DNA from: an uncultured Lachnospiraceae bacterium
GTDB taxonomy: Bacteria > Bacillota > Clostridia > Lachnospirales > Lachnospiraceae
NCBI GenBank assembly: GCA_910579275.1
Contig: CAJTTO010000038.1
Location: 1-44,910 of the forward strand
Direction: 5' to 3'
Length of the DNA: 44,910 bases
Position 1 is the first letter of the stretch. The number at the start of each line of letters is the position of its first letter. A program made the position numbers and the translations under genes. Of this stretch, positions 16,661 through 25,784 are shown in pieces. A model generated the notes under the pieces. It did no database searches. It was not told where the DNA came from and saw nothing but the letters and a program-made list of their open reading frames with translations.

Positions 16661-16717
16661 AACGAATCACCTGTTTAGAAATTATTCCTTACCTTTCATA
16701 TTCATATTTTATTTTCT

Positions 16718-16749
16718 AAAAAGAGCTGGCTGTACAGCCAGCTCTTTTT
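16718..16749 (-). terminator. Terminator between the binding-protein and GH32 genes
   Basis: A perfect stem AAAAAGAGCTGGCTG paired with CAGCCAGCTCTTTTT with a 2-base centre, ending in a T run on either strand. It lies 22 bp after the solute-binding protein gene. It probably lets the binding protein be made in excess over the enzyme genes. Confidence 0.85.
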
Positions 16750-16770
16750 ATCCTCAGCGCTCATTCAATG

Positions 16771-18444
16771 TTATTCATAGTAAGCATCAAGATACTTCTG
16801 GAAGATTGCAAGCATATCCTCGAGGCCGTACGCGTCAAGGCTCTTGATATACTCGTCCCAGTCCGCATCCGTAAAACCGTTCATGATCCAGTCAGACCGC
16901 TTTGCGTTGATTGTCTTTGTAATGTCCGTCTGCAGATTGGAAAGCTCCTCTGTATCCTCCTGGCTCATAAACACATTCGGATAGACATATTTGGTGTTCA
17001 TGTCCGGCGTGTAGTAATCCTTAATCCAGTCCAGTCTGTACTGCGCGTCATCCGGACATGTGACATACACGCCGTAATATTCGTCCAGGATTGCCAGCGG
17101 CCCGTTTACACTCTCAGCCTCCCTTACTTCTACAGGAGAAGCGTCCCCAAGCGGCGCATGCTGCAGCATATCGTCTCCGTTTTCATTCTTTCCAAGCACG
17201 AAGATATCAAAGTCATCGTCTTCGCCATACGTACCCCAGTTATTCTGTGGGGACTGGAACGGGTCGTACATCTGGTCGAGCCATGCGCACACAAGCGCGG
17301 GATTCTTTGCGACAGCCGTCACAACACAGCGTCCGCGGTCATAGCCGCTGGTAAAGGAACCGTTCTCAGGCGTAATGTTTCTGACATCGGCAGTCAGCGC
17401 CGGAAGCGGCACCCAGCCGTTGAAATCATCAATAATATTGGCATTATCCCAGCTAAAGCACACACCGTAACGCCCTGATTTACCCTTTGACACGTAAGTA
17501 GACCACTCCTGCGTAAATGCTTCCGGGTCAATCAGACCTTCTTCGTACAGCTTATGCAGCCATGCGATACCATCCTTAAAGCCCTCCTGTGTCGCTGTAC
17601 AGATTACCTTCTTGTCGTCTGTAACCGCAATATGCCTGCCCTGGTCGCAGTCCCCATAGCCTTCGCCAAATCCGTTAATTAAAATGGCGGGATCCTGGTT
17701 TCCGTCATTGACAATGCATGACATTGGAATAATGCTTCCGTCAATATTGAATTCTTTCTGCAGTTCAGAGGCGTGGTCGCGGAACGCGATCAAAACCTGC
17801 TCAAACTCGTCAACAGTTGTCGGAATATCCAGTCCAAGAAAATCAAGCCATTTTTTATTGATAAAGCTCATATCGCCCACTGCCTGGATTGCCGTTTTCT
17901 CAGAGCCAAGCTGTTCTATCCATGGAAGCGCCCATATATGGCCGTTCGTATCCGTACTCATTTTCCTGTATTCAGGGTACTTGTCGAATACAGCTTTCAG
18001 GTTTGGCATGTAAGCGTCAATATAATCCTCCAACGGAATAATGACGCCCTGGTCAGCGTACCGCAGCAGATCATTATCGCCAAAACCTGCCGAGAAAATG
18101 AAATCTGTCAATGTGTTCGTATCCGCCATTGCCAGCGTGATTTTTTCACCCCACTGATCCCCCTGAATCGCCTTCCACTCAATCTCCACATTGGTCTTTT
18201 CCTGCAGACGCTTAAAGATGGTGCGTTTGTTCGGATCCGACTCCGTATTTGCCGGATACTGGGTCATTCCGGTCAGGGTCGCTTTCTCAGCCAGCGGGAA
18301 TTGCAGGTCCGCCACATCCACTTCCTGCATTTCCGCACTACCCAGTGTATTATCAGACTTGTTTCCGCCGCATGCTGCCAGGGAAGTGAGCATACTTGCC
18401 GCCAGTGCAAGAACTATTATTCGTTTTGCCAACTTATTTTTCAT
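16771..18444 (-). CDS. Sugar ABC transporter substrate-binding lipoprotein (LipO/LplA-like)
   Basis: This 557-aa protein has a lipoprotein signal ending SLAAC (C25), then GGNKSDN, typical of extracellular family 1 solute-binding proteins of the large LplA/LipO type. The body contains WKAIQGDQWGEKITLAMAD, where family members show the first lobe. It should capture oligosaccharides at the cell surface and deliver them to the two adjacent permeases. No ATPase gene lies in the window, so a shared MsmX-type ATPase encoded elsewhere is expected. The neighbouring GH32 genes suggest sucrose or fructo-oligosaccharides as ligand. Confidence 0.85.
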   Translation of the reverse strand: MKNKLAKRIIVLALAASMLTSLAACGGNKSDNTLGSAEMQEVDVADLQFPLAEKATLTGMTQYPANTESDPNKRTIFKRLQEKTNVEIEWKAIQGDQWGEKITLAMADTNTLTDFIFSAGFGDNDLLRYADQGVIIPLEDYIDAYMPNLKAVFDKYPEYRKMSTDTNGHIWALPWIEQLGSEKTAIQAVGDMSFINKKWLDFLGLDIPTTVDEFEQVLIAFRDHASELQKEFNIDGSIIPMSCIVNDGNQDPAILINGFGEGYGDCDQGRHIAVTDDKKVICTATQEGFKDGIAWLHKLYEEGLIDPEAFTQEWSTYVSKGKSGRYGVCFSWDNANIIDDFNGWVPLPALTADVRNITPENGSFTSGYDRGRCVVTAVAKNPALVCAWLDQMYDPFQSPQNNWGTYGEDDDFDIFVLGKNENGDDMLQHAPLGDASPVEVREAESVNGPLAILDEYYGVYVTCPDDAQYRLDWIKDYYTPDMNTKYVYPNVFMSQEDTEELSNLQTDITKTINAKRSDWIMNGFTDADWDEYIKSLDAYGLEDMLAIFQKYLDAYYE

Positions 18445-18484
18445 AACTGCTCTCCTTTTCTTTTATCAATTCCTTTTTATTTAT

Positions 18485-19384
18485 CTAGCCTTTTACAGAA
18501 CCTGCCATAATTCCGCTGTCAAAATACTTCTGGAAGAATGGGTACATGACAAGCAGCGGGAGGCTCGAAATAATAATGGTTGCATATTTGAGCAGCTCAC
18601 TGAGCTGTGCGCGCTCCGCGGTACTCTGCATGTCCGAAATCATTCCCTCGTCAGGTTTGCTCTGAATCAGGATTGCGCGGAGTACGAGCTGCAGGGGCTG
18701 TTTGGATGACTCATCCAGGTAAATCATTGCATCAAAATAGCTGTTCCACATGCCTACAAACTGCCACAGGGACAGTGTCGCAATGATCGGCGTACATACC
18801 GGGAGCAGAATCCTGAAGAAAAAGGTCAGCTCATTTGCGCCGTCCACATCAGCGGCTTCCCTGAGTTCTCCCGGAATCCCCTGATAATAAGTCCTTGCGA
18901 TAATCATGTTCCAGACGCTGAACGCTCCCGGAAGGATGATCGCCCACATACTGTTTTTCAAACCCATATCGCTGATCAACAGGTAAGTCGGTATCAGACC
19001 GCCGCCAAAGAACATGGTAATCACAAAGATGACGTTAAAGAACTTCTTTCCCCTGAAATCCGGCCTTGACATGGGATAGGCAGCCAGCATGGTAATCAGT
19101 ACCGAAACAAAAGTAAATACCACGGAATAGATGACTGCATTTTTAAAGCCAATCCATATCTGGTCATTGGTCATGACACGCTCGTAGGCAGTCAGCGTCC
19201 ATTTGCTGAAATCAAAGGTAATTCCCTTGTTCTGCAAGGTAACAGGGTCAATAAAGGATGCAACGATAATATAAATCATGGGAACAATGATTGCAACGAC
19301 AAACAATCCAAGCAGTATATATCCTACTGTCAGCAATGCCTTATCCTGCAAAGAATATCTGGCAAATTTACTTTTCTTTTTCAT
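18485..19384 (-). CDS. Sugar ABC transporter permease, YtcP/LplC-like
   Basis: This 299-aa protein has six membrane helices. It carries the EAA-type motif LREAADVDGANELTFFFRIL, which contacts the ATPase. The start at 19384 was chosen because GGAGG lies 5 bases upstream; in-frame ATG codons further back at 19492 and 19396 lack a good RBS. It ends in the MPFFQKYFDSGIMAGSVKG-like tail (here YPFFQKYFDSGIMAGSVKG), a strong hallmark of the YtcP group. It works with the LplB-like permease encoded just upstream. Confidence 0.9.
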   Translation of the reverse strand: MKKKSKFARYSLQDKALLTVGYILLGLFVVAIIVPMIYIIVASFIDPVTLQNKGITFDFSKWTLTAYERVMTNDQIWIGFKNAVIYSVVFTFVSVLITMLAAYPMSRPDFRGKKFFNVIFVITMFFGGGLIPTYLLISDMGLKNSMWAIILPGAFSVWNMIIARTYYQGIPGELREAADVDGANELTFFFRILLPVCTPIIATLSLWQFVGMWNSYFDAMIYLDESSKQPLQLVLRAILIQSKPDEGMISDMQSTAERAQLSELLKYATIIISSLPLLVMYPFFQKYFDSGIMAGSVKG

Positions 19385-19472
19385 AGATACCTCCATTCTT
19401 CCAATATCCGCAAATTTGTATCCCTGCACAAATTTGCCGTCTGAAAAAACTTTCGCATATGGTTTTTTCAGA

Positions 19473-20411
19473 CTATATTCCCTGACCGTCATTCATTTTT
19501 GCAACAATCTTGTTCACGGCAACCAGCAGGATGACATTGATGACTGTGTTAAATAATCCCACCGCGGTCGAAAAGCTGTAGTCGCCGCTGATAAGACCTT
19601 TCTTATACACATAGGTCGCAATGATTTCTGATGATGCAAGGTTCAAATCGGTCTGCAGTGCATAAGCCTTCTCAAAACCGACGCTCATAATGTTGCCGGC
19701 CTGCATGATAAACTGGATGACTACCGTGCTCTTGATGGCAGGCCACTCCACCGCCTTGATCTGCTGGAAGATGTTTGCCCCGTCGATTACTGCGGCTTCT
19801 TTTAATTCCGTGCTTGCGTTTGACAGCGCCGCTGTATAAATGATAGACCCCCAGCCTGCGCCCTGCCAGATTCCGCTGGCGATGTAGATTGTGCGCCATG
19901 CCTCCGGCATGGTCATAAAGTTAATCTGTGTGCCAAGCAGCATGTTTACAGGACCTGTGACAGATAAGAAAATCCTGACGATACCGCAAAGTACAATGAC
20001 GGAAATAAAGTTCGGCATGTACAGCGCCAGCTGGATTTTCTTCTTGACGCCTGTGCGCTCAATCCTGTTCAGCAGAAATGCCAGAAGGATTGGAATCGGA
20101 AATCCCCAAAGCATACCGAATACACTCAGCTTAATGGTATTTCCCAGATAGCTCAGGAAATCGGGCGATGACAGGAAACGCTGAAAGTGCTTAAACCCTA
20201 CCCACTCGCTTCCCAGTATGCCCTTGATTGGATTATACTTCTCAAAAGCAATCAGGATACCGCCCATTGGTATGTACCGAAAGATAATTGTCAATGCCAA
20301 CGCCGGGAGCAGGAAGAATACATACAGCTGCCAGTGTTGGACAACATAGACAAGCGAGTTGTGCAGTCCTGCATCTTTCTGATTTGCAGTGACAGTTTTT
20401 GTTTTGCCCAT
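19473..20411 (-). CDS. Sugar ABC transporter permease, LplB/YteP-like
   Basis: This 312-aa protein has six membrane helices. The N-terminal part LYVFFLLPALALTIIFRYIP is typical of the LplB group, and the EAA motif is LKEAAVIDGANIFQQIKAVEW. It is the first gene of the minus-strand sugar operon and pairs with the YtcP-like permease. AAAGGAG lies upstream of the ATG. The divergent LacI gene on the other side of the 460-bp intergenic region is the likely regulator. Confidence 0.9.
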   Translation of the reverse strand: MGKTKTVTANQKDAGLHNSLVYVVQHWQLYVFFLLPALALTIIFRYIPMGGILIAFEKYNPIKGILGSEWVGFKHFQRFLSSPDFLSYLGNTIKLSVFGMLWGFPIPILLAFLLNRIERTGVKKKIQLALYMPNFISVIVLCGIVRIFLSVTGPVNMLLGTQINFMTMPEAWRTIYIASGIWQGAGWGSIIYTAALSNASTELKEAAVIDGANIFQQIKAVEWPAIKSTVVIQFIMQAGNIMSVGFEKAYALQTDLNLASSEIIATYVYKKGLISGDYSFSTAVGLFNTVINVILLVAVNKIVAKMNDGQGI

Positions 20412-20872
20412 CGTTTTGCTCCTTTCTTGATTTTGATTCTTGTTAAAATGTTATATTTGTTTCCTTTCATTTGTGCATTTGTAAAAATCGCGATTTAACT
20501 CTGTAAATATAAGTTACCATATTTTTTACATTTGGTCAATAGTTTTTTTATAAATCTGCCTAAAAAATTTTTATGTTTTTTACATTTAATGTTTTATTTC
20601 ACGATTCAAAACGTTATTTTTTATAAATTTTAGGAAATTATTATTTTGTGTATTTTGCATTTGACACATTTGTATTTTTACACTATAATATCATTAAGCG
20701 CACCAAAAATACAAAACATTCTTTTTCCGCAAGTGCATACCTGAAATCAAATCGATGCATATGCAAATCAAATGTATAAATCGAAGTGGCTCATTCAGGG
20801 AGATAAAGTACAGAAAACCATTGCAAAAAAACGTTATATTACATTATATTATAAGAAAGGATGTGATCTTTC
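20412..20872. promoter_or_regulatory. Divergent control region with repeated ACATTTG-like half-sites
   Basis: This AT-rich 461-bp region separates the sugar operon (minus) from the LacI gene (plus). A heptamer of the form RCATTTR recurs near 20474, 20528, 20582, 20658 and 20666, and in reverse near 20769. Several copies follow a T run (TTTTTTACATTT). A tentative minus-strand -35 box TTGACC overlaps the copy near 20528, but its -10 box is weak. The copies at 20658 and 20666 frame the LacI promoter -35 box. These may be operator half-sites for the LacI proteins; this is inference from recurrence. Confidence 0.5.
20661..20689 (+). promoter_or_regulatory. Consensus sigma-A promoter of LacI gene 1
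   Basis: TTGACA (20661-20666) and TATAAT (20684-20689) are both perfect consensus with the ideal 17-bp spacer. The surrounding sequence is nearly the same as upstream of LacI gene 2 (27343-27371), including CATTTGACACATTT and the TTTTTACA just before the -10 box. The predicted leader is about 175 bases long. Confidence 0.8.
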
Positions 20873-21943
20873 ATGGCAGACCGCGTTACGATTCAGGATA
20901 TTGCGGATGAACTGGGCGTTTCCCGCAATACGGTATCCAAGGCAATCAACAATACAGGAATTCTTGCCGACGCCACAAGGGAACGTGTTTTGAAAAAGGC
21001 GATCGAGATGGGCTATAAACAGATTTCCTATGACAATATCTATGGCTCCGGCAGAACCGGAACCAGTCTCCCGTCCGAGACGGACAAAAGGGAAATTTCC
21101 CTGTTTACATCCAATTCCATTGGAAGTTCCCATTTTGCCTCCACCATGTTGGACAAATTCCAGCGGGAACTCTCCGGAATGGGACACAGCTTCACCATGC
21201 ACCGGCTCCGGGAACACGAAATCGAAAGCCTGTCCCTTCCCAGTTTTTATAATGAAAAAAGGACTGCCGGAATCATCTGTGTCGAAATGTTCAACAAAGA
21301 CTACTGTCACATGCTCTGCGGACTTGACGTTCCCACGCTCTTTGTAGATTCGCCGGTGGCAGACTTCGACATGCCGTTAAAGTCAGACTGCCTCTATATG
21401 GATAACCAGACGGACATCGGCTGCTTCGTACACGAGATGATCCGCAGGGGCAAGAAGCGCATCGGGTTTATCGGCGATATTTCGCACTGCCAGTCCTTCT
21501 ATGAGCGTTTCCTCGGCTATCGGAATGCCATGTATCTCTCCGGGCTCTCCTGCCCCGGCGACTACTGCATCACCGGCAACCGGAAAAACGCCAGAATCCC
21601 AGGGTATGAACCATACCGTGAATACATAAAGGAAGAAATCAAAAAACGGCGGGAGCTTCCAGACGTGTTTATCTGCGCAAACGACTTCGTCGCGCTCGAT
21701 ACCATGCATGTGTTTAAGGAGTTAGGTATCAATGTCCCCAAAGATGTCTGGCTGTGCGGTTTTGACGATTCCCCGGAATCAAGAGTCACTTCGCCCACGC
21801 TGACTACGGTTCATATCCACAGCCAGATCATGGGGCTTTCCGCAGTGCACCTGCTCATGTCAAGAATCAAGGAACCCACCCTGAACTTCCGCAGGATTTA
21901 TACGGAGACCAGCTTGATTTACAGGGAGTCTACCGAAGATTAA
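20873..21943 (+). CDS. LacI-family regulator 1 of the sucrose/fructan locus
   Basis: This 356-aa protein starts MADRVTIQDIADELGVSRNT, a LacI helix-turn-helix at residues 5-25 followed by a hinge-like segment to about 60. The rest is a periplasmic-binding-like sugar-sensing core (for example FVDSPVADFD, GKKRIGFIGDISHC, CGFDDSPESRVTSPTLTTV). GAAAGGATGTG lies upstream of the ATG. It is divergent from the sugar importer operon and is probably its regulator. It has a near-duplicate at 27474-28544 of exactly the same length, about 85% identical by eye, including the leader just before the ATG. Confidence 0.9.
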   Translation: MADRVTIQDIADELGVSRNTVSKAINNTGILADATRERVLKKAIEMGYKQISYDNIYGSGRTGTSLPSETDKREISLFTSNSIGSSHFASTMLDKFQRELSGMGHSFTMHRLREHEIESLSLPSFYNEKRTAGIICVEMFNKDYCHMLCGLDVPTLFVDSPVADFDMPLKSDCLYMDNQTDIGCFVHEMIRRGKKRIGFIGDISHCQSFYERFLGYRNAMYLSGLSCPGDYCITGNRKNARIPGYEPYREYIKEEIKKRRELPDVFICANDFVALDTMHVFKELGINVPKDVWLCGFDDSPESRVTSPTLTTVHIHSQIMGLSAVHLLMSRIKEPTLNFRRIYTETSLIYRESTED

Positions 21944-22039
21944 AGCATGCAAAGATTTTCTAAGCCCGCAAAGTACGCGGACTAAGAAAATCTAAATTGC
22001 ACGCAGGAAGAATGCCAAGAGCAGGCATTCTTCTCATGA

Positions 22040-22106
22040 ATTGTTTGTGCTGCTGACGCGGCAAGGGCAGCGTTCTTCATAGATTGTTTGTGCTGCTGAC
22101 GCGGCA
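22040..22106 (+). repeat. 24-bp direct repeat, two copies
   Basis: A 24-bp unit beginning ATTGTTTGTG and ending GACGCGGCA occurs at 22040-22063 and again, unchanged, at 22083-22106 (43-bp period). It lies in the gap between LacI gene 1 and the DUF624 gene. Just before it are two imperfect hairpins (about 21954-21992 and 22008-22033) that may end the LacI transcript, though neither has a T run. Confidence 0.75.
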
Positions 22107-22158
22107 TGACGGGAAGTGTGTAAAGAATGAAGTTTTATATATAGAAGGGAGAAGTTTT

Positions 22159-22869
22159 ATGCACGGTATCTTAAACCCCGAAGGTCCGGTTATGTCTTTC
22201 ATTACCAAGATCACTTACAGCGCCTACCTGAATCTGTTATGGCTGGTCTGCTGCCTGCCCATTGTCACAGCCGGCGCGTCCACTACCGCCTTGTTTTATG
22301 TGACCCTGAAGGTTGCCAAAAACGAGGAGGGCAGCCTGACGAAATCATTTTTCCACTCATTTCGGGAAAATTTCAGACAGGCCACTGTCATCTGGCTGAT
22401 CCTTCTCGCCGTGGGGATCGTTCTCGGAGTTGACGGCTACATCTTTTATCATATGCGGTTTGAGAATGCCTTCTGGACTGTTGCCACAGCAGTTTTTCTC
22501 GTCGCCGCGGCCGCCTATGCCATCATACTGATGTACATATTCCCGCTGCTTGCGCGATTTGACAACACCACCGCGGCAATGTTCAAGAACGCCATCATGC
22601 TCGGCATGCGCTTTTTGCTCTGCACGGCGGTCATGGCCGTCATATACTTTGCCATGGCATTTGTCATCATCAACGTCTTTACGCCGATGATTGTCTTCGG
22701 GGAGGGACTCTGCGCACTGCTGTGCTCCTACCTGCTCTCCAACATCCTGCTGCTCTGCCAGGAAAAACAGGAAGAACCCGCCTCAAACAGCGAACCCACT
22801 GAGACAGAAGAACCTGCCGGAATCATTGAATCCTCCGAAATAGAAATAAAGGAGCGCGAACTCCCATGA
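22159..22869 (+). CDS. YesL-like DUF624 membrane protein
   Basis: This 236-aa protein has about five membrane helices. The N-terminal stretch (ITYSAYLNLLWLVCCLPIVT, then AGASTTALFYVTLKV) is characteristic of DUF624/YesL. YesL-type genes sit beside LplB-type sugar importers in many Firmicutes; their role is not established. The start at 22159 follows GAAGGGAG. The C-terminal tail is acidic and Glu/Pro/Thr-rich (about 210-236). It overlaps the next gene by four bases. Confidence 0.85.
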   Translation: MHGILNPEGPVMSFITKITYSAYLNLLWLVCCLPIVTAGASTTALFYVTLKVAKNEEGSLTKSFFHSFRENFRQATVIWLILLAVGIVLGVDGYIFYHMRFENAFWTVATAVFLVAAAAYAIILMYIFPLLARFDNTTAAMFKNAIMLGMRFLLCTAVMAVIYFAMAFVIINVFTPMIVFGEGLCALLCSYLLSNILLLCQEKQEEPASNSEPTETEEPAGIIESSEIEIKERELP

Positions 22870-23609
22870 AAGCAATCCGCGATGACAATCTCAAAACACT
22901 GAAAGGCAGGACAAAAATACAGTATATCTGGGATTACTACAAGCTTCCGCTCGCTATCCTTGGCATCCTGCTGTATGTACTCGCCTATATCCTGTACGGC
23001 CATTTTACAGCCAGGGAGCCCGTACTGTATGTCGCGCTCGTCAATGTGAACGTCGGCGGAAATCTAAAAAAAGGACTCGGGGAAGATTTTCTCGGCCACA
23101 GGAACCTGAATCCGTCCAAAAACAAGCTAGAACTGTACACCGGACTGTACCTGACCGATGACGAGCTGAACGAAAACCACCAGTACACCTACGCGTCACG
23201 CATGAAAATCCTCGCTGTCATCGACGGGGAACTGCTCGATGTTGTCCTGATGAACAGAGAAGCGTTTGATGCGTTTTCCCAGAACGGCTACCTGTATGAT
23301 CTCGGGGACTTTCTTCCGCAGGCGGACTCCGGCTTATATAACGCCGTAAAGCCGGATCTTGCCGCCAATATTGTCATTCTCGAGGACAATCAGGAAGAAC
23401 TGATGTTTGACGCATCCGCATCCTATCATGCGGTGACCGAGGAGCACTATTACGGCATCGACCTGTCGCGCACGACGCTGATCGACAGTGCCGGGTTTCA
23501 TGAACCCGTCTACTTTGGCATCATTGCAAATACACCGCGCACGGACAACGCCGTGGAATATTTAAAATACCTATACAACTACGAATCGTCAGGAAGTGAT
23601 ATCCAATGA
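22866..23609 (+). CDS. Membrane-anchored extracellular protein of unknown function
   Basis: This 247-aa protein has one membrane segment at about residues 27-47 (KLPLAILGILLYVLAYILYG) and a roughly 195-residue outer domain. I do not recognise a named family. The outer domain has features seen in substrate-binding folds (ILAVIDGELLDVVLMNREAF, then GYLYDLGDFLP), which loosely recalls part of a solute-binding protein. It overlaps the DUF624 gene before it and the LacI gene after it by four bases each, so all three are one translational unit. A role as accessory sensor for the sugar importer is a guess. Confidence 0.7.
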   Translation: MKAIRDDNLKTLKGRTKIQYIWDYYKLPLAILGILLYVLAYILYGHFTAREPVLYVALVNVNVGGNLKKGLGEDFLGHRNLNPSKNKLELYTGLYLTDDELNENHQYTYASRMKILAVIDGELLDVVLMNREAFDAFSQNGYLYDLGDFLPQADSGLYNAVKPDLAANIVILEDNQEELMFDASASYHAVTEEHYYGIDLSRTTLIDSAGFHEPVYFGIIANTPRTDNAVEYLKYLYNYESSGSDIQ

Positions 23610-24421
23610 AACCAGAAATCTCCAATCCGACAATGAAAGACGTGGCAAGGGAGGCTGGCGTTGCCCTTGGCACCGTATCCAAGGTAGTCAACGGCATACC
23701 GGTCGGCGAATCTTACAGAACCCGCGTGGAAGATGCCATAAACAAGCTCGGCTACCAGGTTAACAGTTATGCCCAGGGACTCCGGGCAGACAAGACCCAT
23801 ACCGTCGTTTTCCTGATTCCCAATACAACGGAGCCTTTTTACGCCTCCCTCACCTACCATGTCAATCTGGTGCTGTTACGGCAGGGATACCGGATGCTGC
23901 TCTGCTGCACCGACTACGATTCGGGCCTGGAACAGGAATATATCGCGATGGCACAGCAGAACAAGGTTGACGGCATCATCGGGCTGACCTACAACCCGGA
24001 TCTGAGCGTTCATAAAAATACGCCTTTCGTCTCCATTGACCGCTGCATGGGACCGGGTATCCCCTGTGTGGCGAGCGACAATTTCGCAGGCGGACAGCTG
24101 GCCGCCGAAAAACTGGCCGATTTGGGATGTAAGAATGTTGCCTTTCTGTGCAAAAGCTCCTCCATCAACAATGAACCGAACAAGCGCAAAGCCGGCTTTG
24201 AGAACGGCTGCCTCGCCCGCGGACTCCATTGTGAGCTGAAAATAGTGGGCGACAACGAACCCTATGACACATTCGAACAGTTCCTTGCGGACCACGCCCC
24301 CGGCGGAAAAATGTCCCTGGACGGAATTTTCTGCGTGACAGACGGGCTCGCATATTTTATAATGAAAATGCTGCGCAGGCTTGGCCTGGACATCCCACAG
24401 GACATCCAGCTGATCGGGTAA
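23606..24421 (+). pseudogene. LacI-family regulator 2, 3'-truncated
   Basis: The 271-aa frame starts with a LacI helix-turn-helix (TMKDVAREAGVALGTVSKVV) and a good sugar-binding core, but stops at QDIQLIG, where intact family members continue for about 60-70 residues with a Tyr/Phe-Asp motif and the last core strands. The lost part includes much of the C-terminal subdomain. The sequence after the stop belongs to an unrelated gene, so a deletion joined the two near 24418. It still overlaps the upstream gene by four bases, so the operon was intact before the deletion. The product is unlikely to sense sugar normally. Confidence 0.7.
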
Positions 24422-24964
24422 CACAGGAAACATTAAAGTATTAAAACCAAACCAGGCTGACCATGACCGCCCCTATGTATATATGACCACAATCGATGTC
24501 GTGGCCGCACTCTATCTATGCAACGCCGTGGACAGGCCCTATTACTGGTTTCCTTATGGTTTTGAGGGCGGCAGCGATATCCCGGTCTACCACAAACTGT
24601 ACCCGGATCGCTGAGAGAAGTATCGGACGGCGTCAGCGGATATATCTACGAAGTCCATGCAGAAGAAAGCCAGGTCATTCCATTCAAAAATATCCCCTGT
24701 GCGAGGCTGGCGACAGAACCTGTTGAAGTAACGAAGTATGTCCGGGTAGAAAATGCATACGATCTATTTATGGAATATGTGAAACAGGGAAAAATGAAGG
24801 TAAGCCATTTTGAAGACAAATCGGAGCAGCAGCTGGAATGGTGGTATTCATGCCTTGTCGACTATTTAAAGGAAAAACACATGATAGAAACCCCTGACTG
24901 CTCCTATGCCTGTTTCATAAAATCAAAATTACCACAAGTGTGGGAAAGATATACTGCTGAATAA
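24422..24964 (+). pseudogene. Frameshifted orphan gene, 5'-truncated
   Basis: Two overlapping frames join into one plausible protein. The first runs from about 24418 (NTGNIKVLKPNQADHDRPYV) to a TGA at about 24613 (VYHKLYPDR). The second frame continues at about 24611 with LREVSDGVSGYIYEV and runs to a TAA at 24962-24964, ending VWERYTAE. A single-base indel near 24608-24612 explains it. The first residues are missing because of the fusion to the LacI remnant. The NxxxLKP and YVYMTT motifs faintly recall ADP-ribosyltransferase-like folds, but I would not claim that function. Confidence 0.6.
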
Positions 24965-25050
24965 ATATTTCTGTTGATCGGAAAATTACATAAGAAAAAT
25001 AACATTTAGAATATTGACAATATGAAATTCGCAAAGGAAAGGAACCATCC

Positions 25051-25599
25051 ATGGAAACAAAAGATTTGATATTGCGAAACTGGCGTGACAGTGATGCAAA
25101 GGCTTTATATGAAATGTGTCTTGACGAAGCCTTGAGAAAAAGCGGGATTGATTTCTACAATTCGATTACTGACAGCCAGAGTGCTATCCAATGTTGGATG
25201 AATGACAGTGGATTTAAAGTGATTGCCGACAAAAGAAATGATAACTTTATAGGATTTATCAGCCTGGGTGGCATGAACCGATATGATGGCTATATGGAAA
25301 TAGAGTACGCTATCGCTGCCCCATACCGGAACAACGGCTACGCAATACAGGCAGTGAAAAGGATGCTTGATTATGGATTCAAAGAGATGAATTTATCAGT
25401 CATCGCCGCATGGGTGAGGTCACACAATCGGGCGAGCATAAGCGTTTTAGATAAATGTTCCTTTACCTTTGAAGGAAGATTAAGAAAGCACGCGCGTGAT
25501 AAAAGCGATACACTGTGCTACTCTATTTTAAAAGAAGACTGGGAAAGGAAATCTGCAAGGCAGACGGCGACGAGAGCCAGAAGAATATCGCCTATTTAA
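25051..25599 (+). CDS. GNAT-family N-acetyltransferase, RimJ/RimL-like
   Basis: This 182-aa protein has the GNAT order of elements: LILRNWRDSDAKALYEM at the N-terminus, then EIEYAIAAPYRNNGYAIQAV as the acetyl-CoA binding motif A, and NRASISVLDKCSFTFEGRLR as motif B. This is typical of the RimJ/RimL group, which acetylates N-termini or small amines. GGAAAGGAACC lies before the ATG. The last 15 or so residues (RQTATRARRISPI) are unusual and abut the repeat element that begins at 25616. They may come from altered sequence near that insertion. Substrate unknown. Confidence 0.85.
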   Translation: METKDLILRNWRDSDAKALYEMCLDEALRKSGIDFYNSITDSQSAIQCWMNDSGFKVIADKRNDNFIGFISLGGMNRYDGYMEIEYAIAAPYRNNGYAIQAVKRMLDYGFKEMNLSVIAAWVRSHNRASISVLDKCSFTFEGRLRKHARDKSDTLCYSILKEDWERKSARQTATRARRISPI

Positions 25600-25615
25600 A
25601 ACGGCAGCTGGATAA

Positions 25616-25781
25616 CTAGTACAGCATTGCGCAAATAGCAGTGAATACAGCACCTGATATTTGCACCAGTCCTGCGTTGTCGTCAGTCAACAATGCCACC
25701 GCATTGCCTCCTTCCTCCGCCTTGTCCTGTCACAAATATCAGGCACTGTTTTTCACTGTTATTTAGGCAACGCTGTACTAG
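25616..25781. mobile_element. Miniature inverted-repeat element, copy 1
   Basis: This 166-bp element has ends CTAGTACAGCATTGCG... (left) and ...CGCTGTACTAG (right). The imperfect inverted repeats extend about 30 bp (into AAATAGCAGTGA / TCACTGTTATTT). It has no coding capacity. The core (25675-25725) is almost identical to that of the copies at 31453-31617 (inverted) and 39151-39262. The right end merges into a second CTAGTACAGCG end, giving a 26-bp perfect palindrome at 25768-25793. Confidence 0.8.
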
Positions 25782-25784
25782 TAC

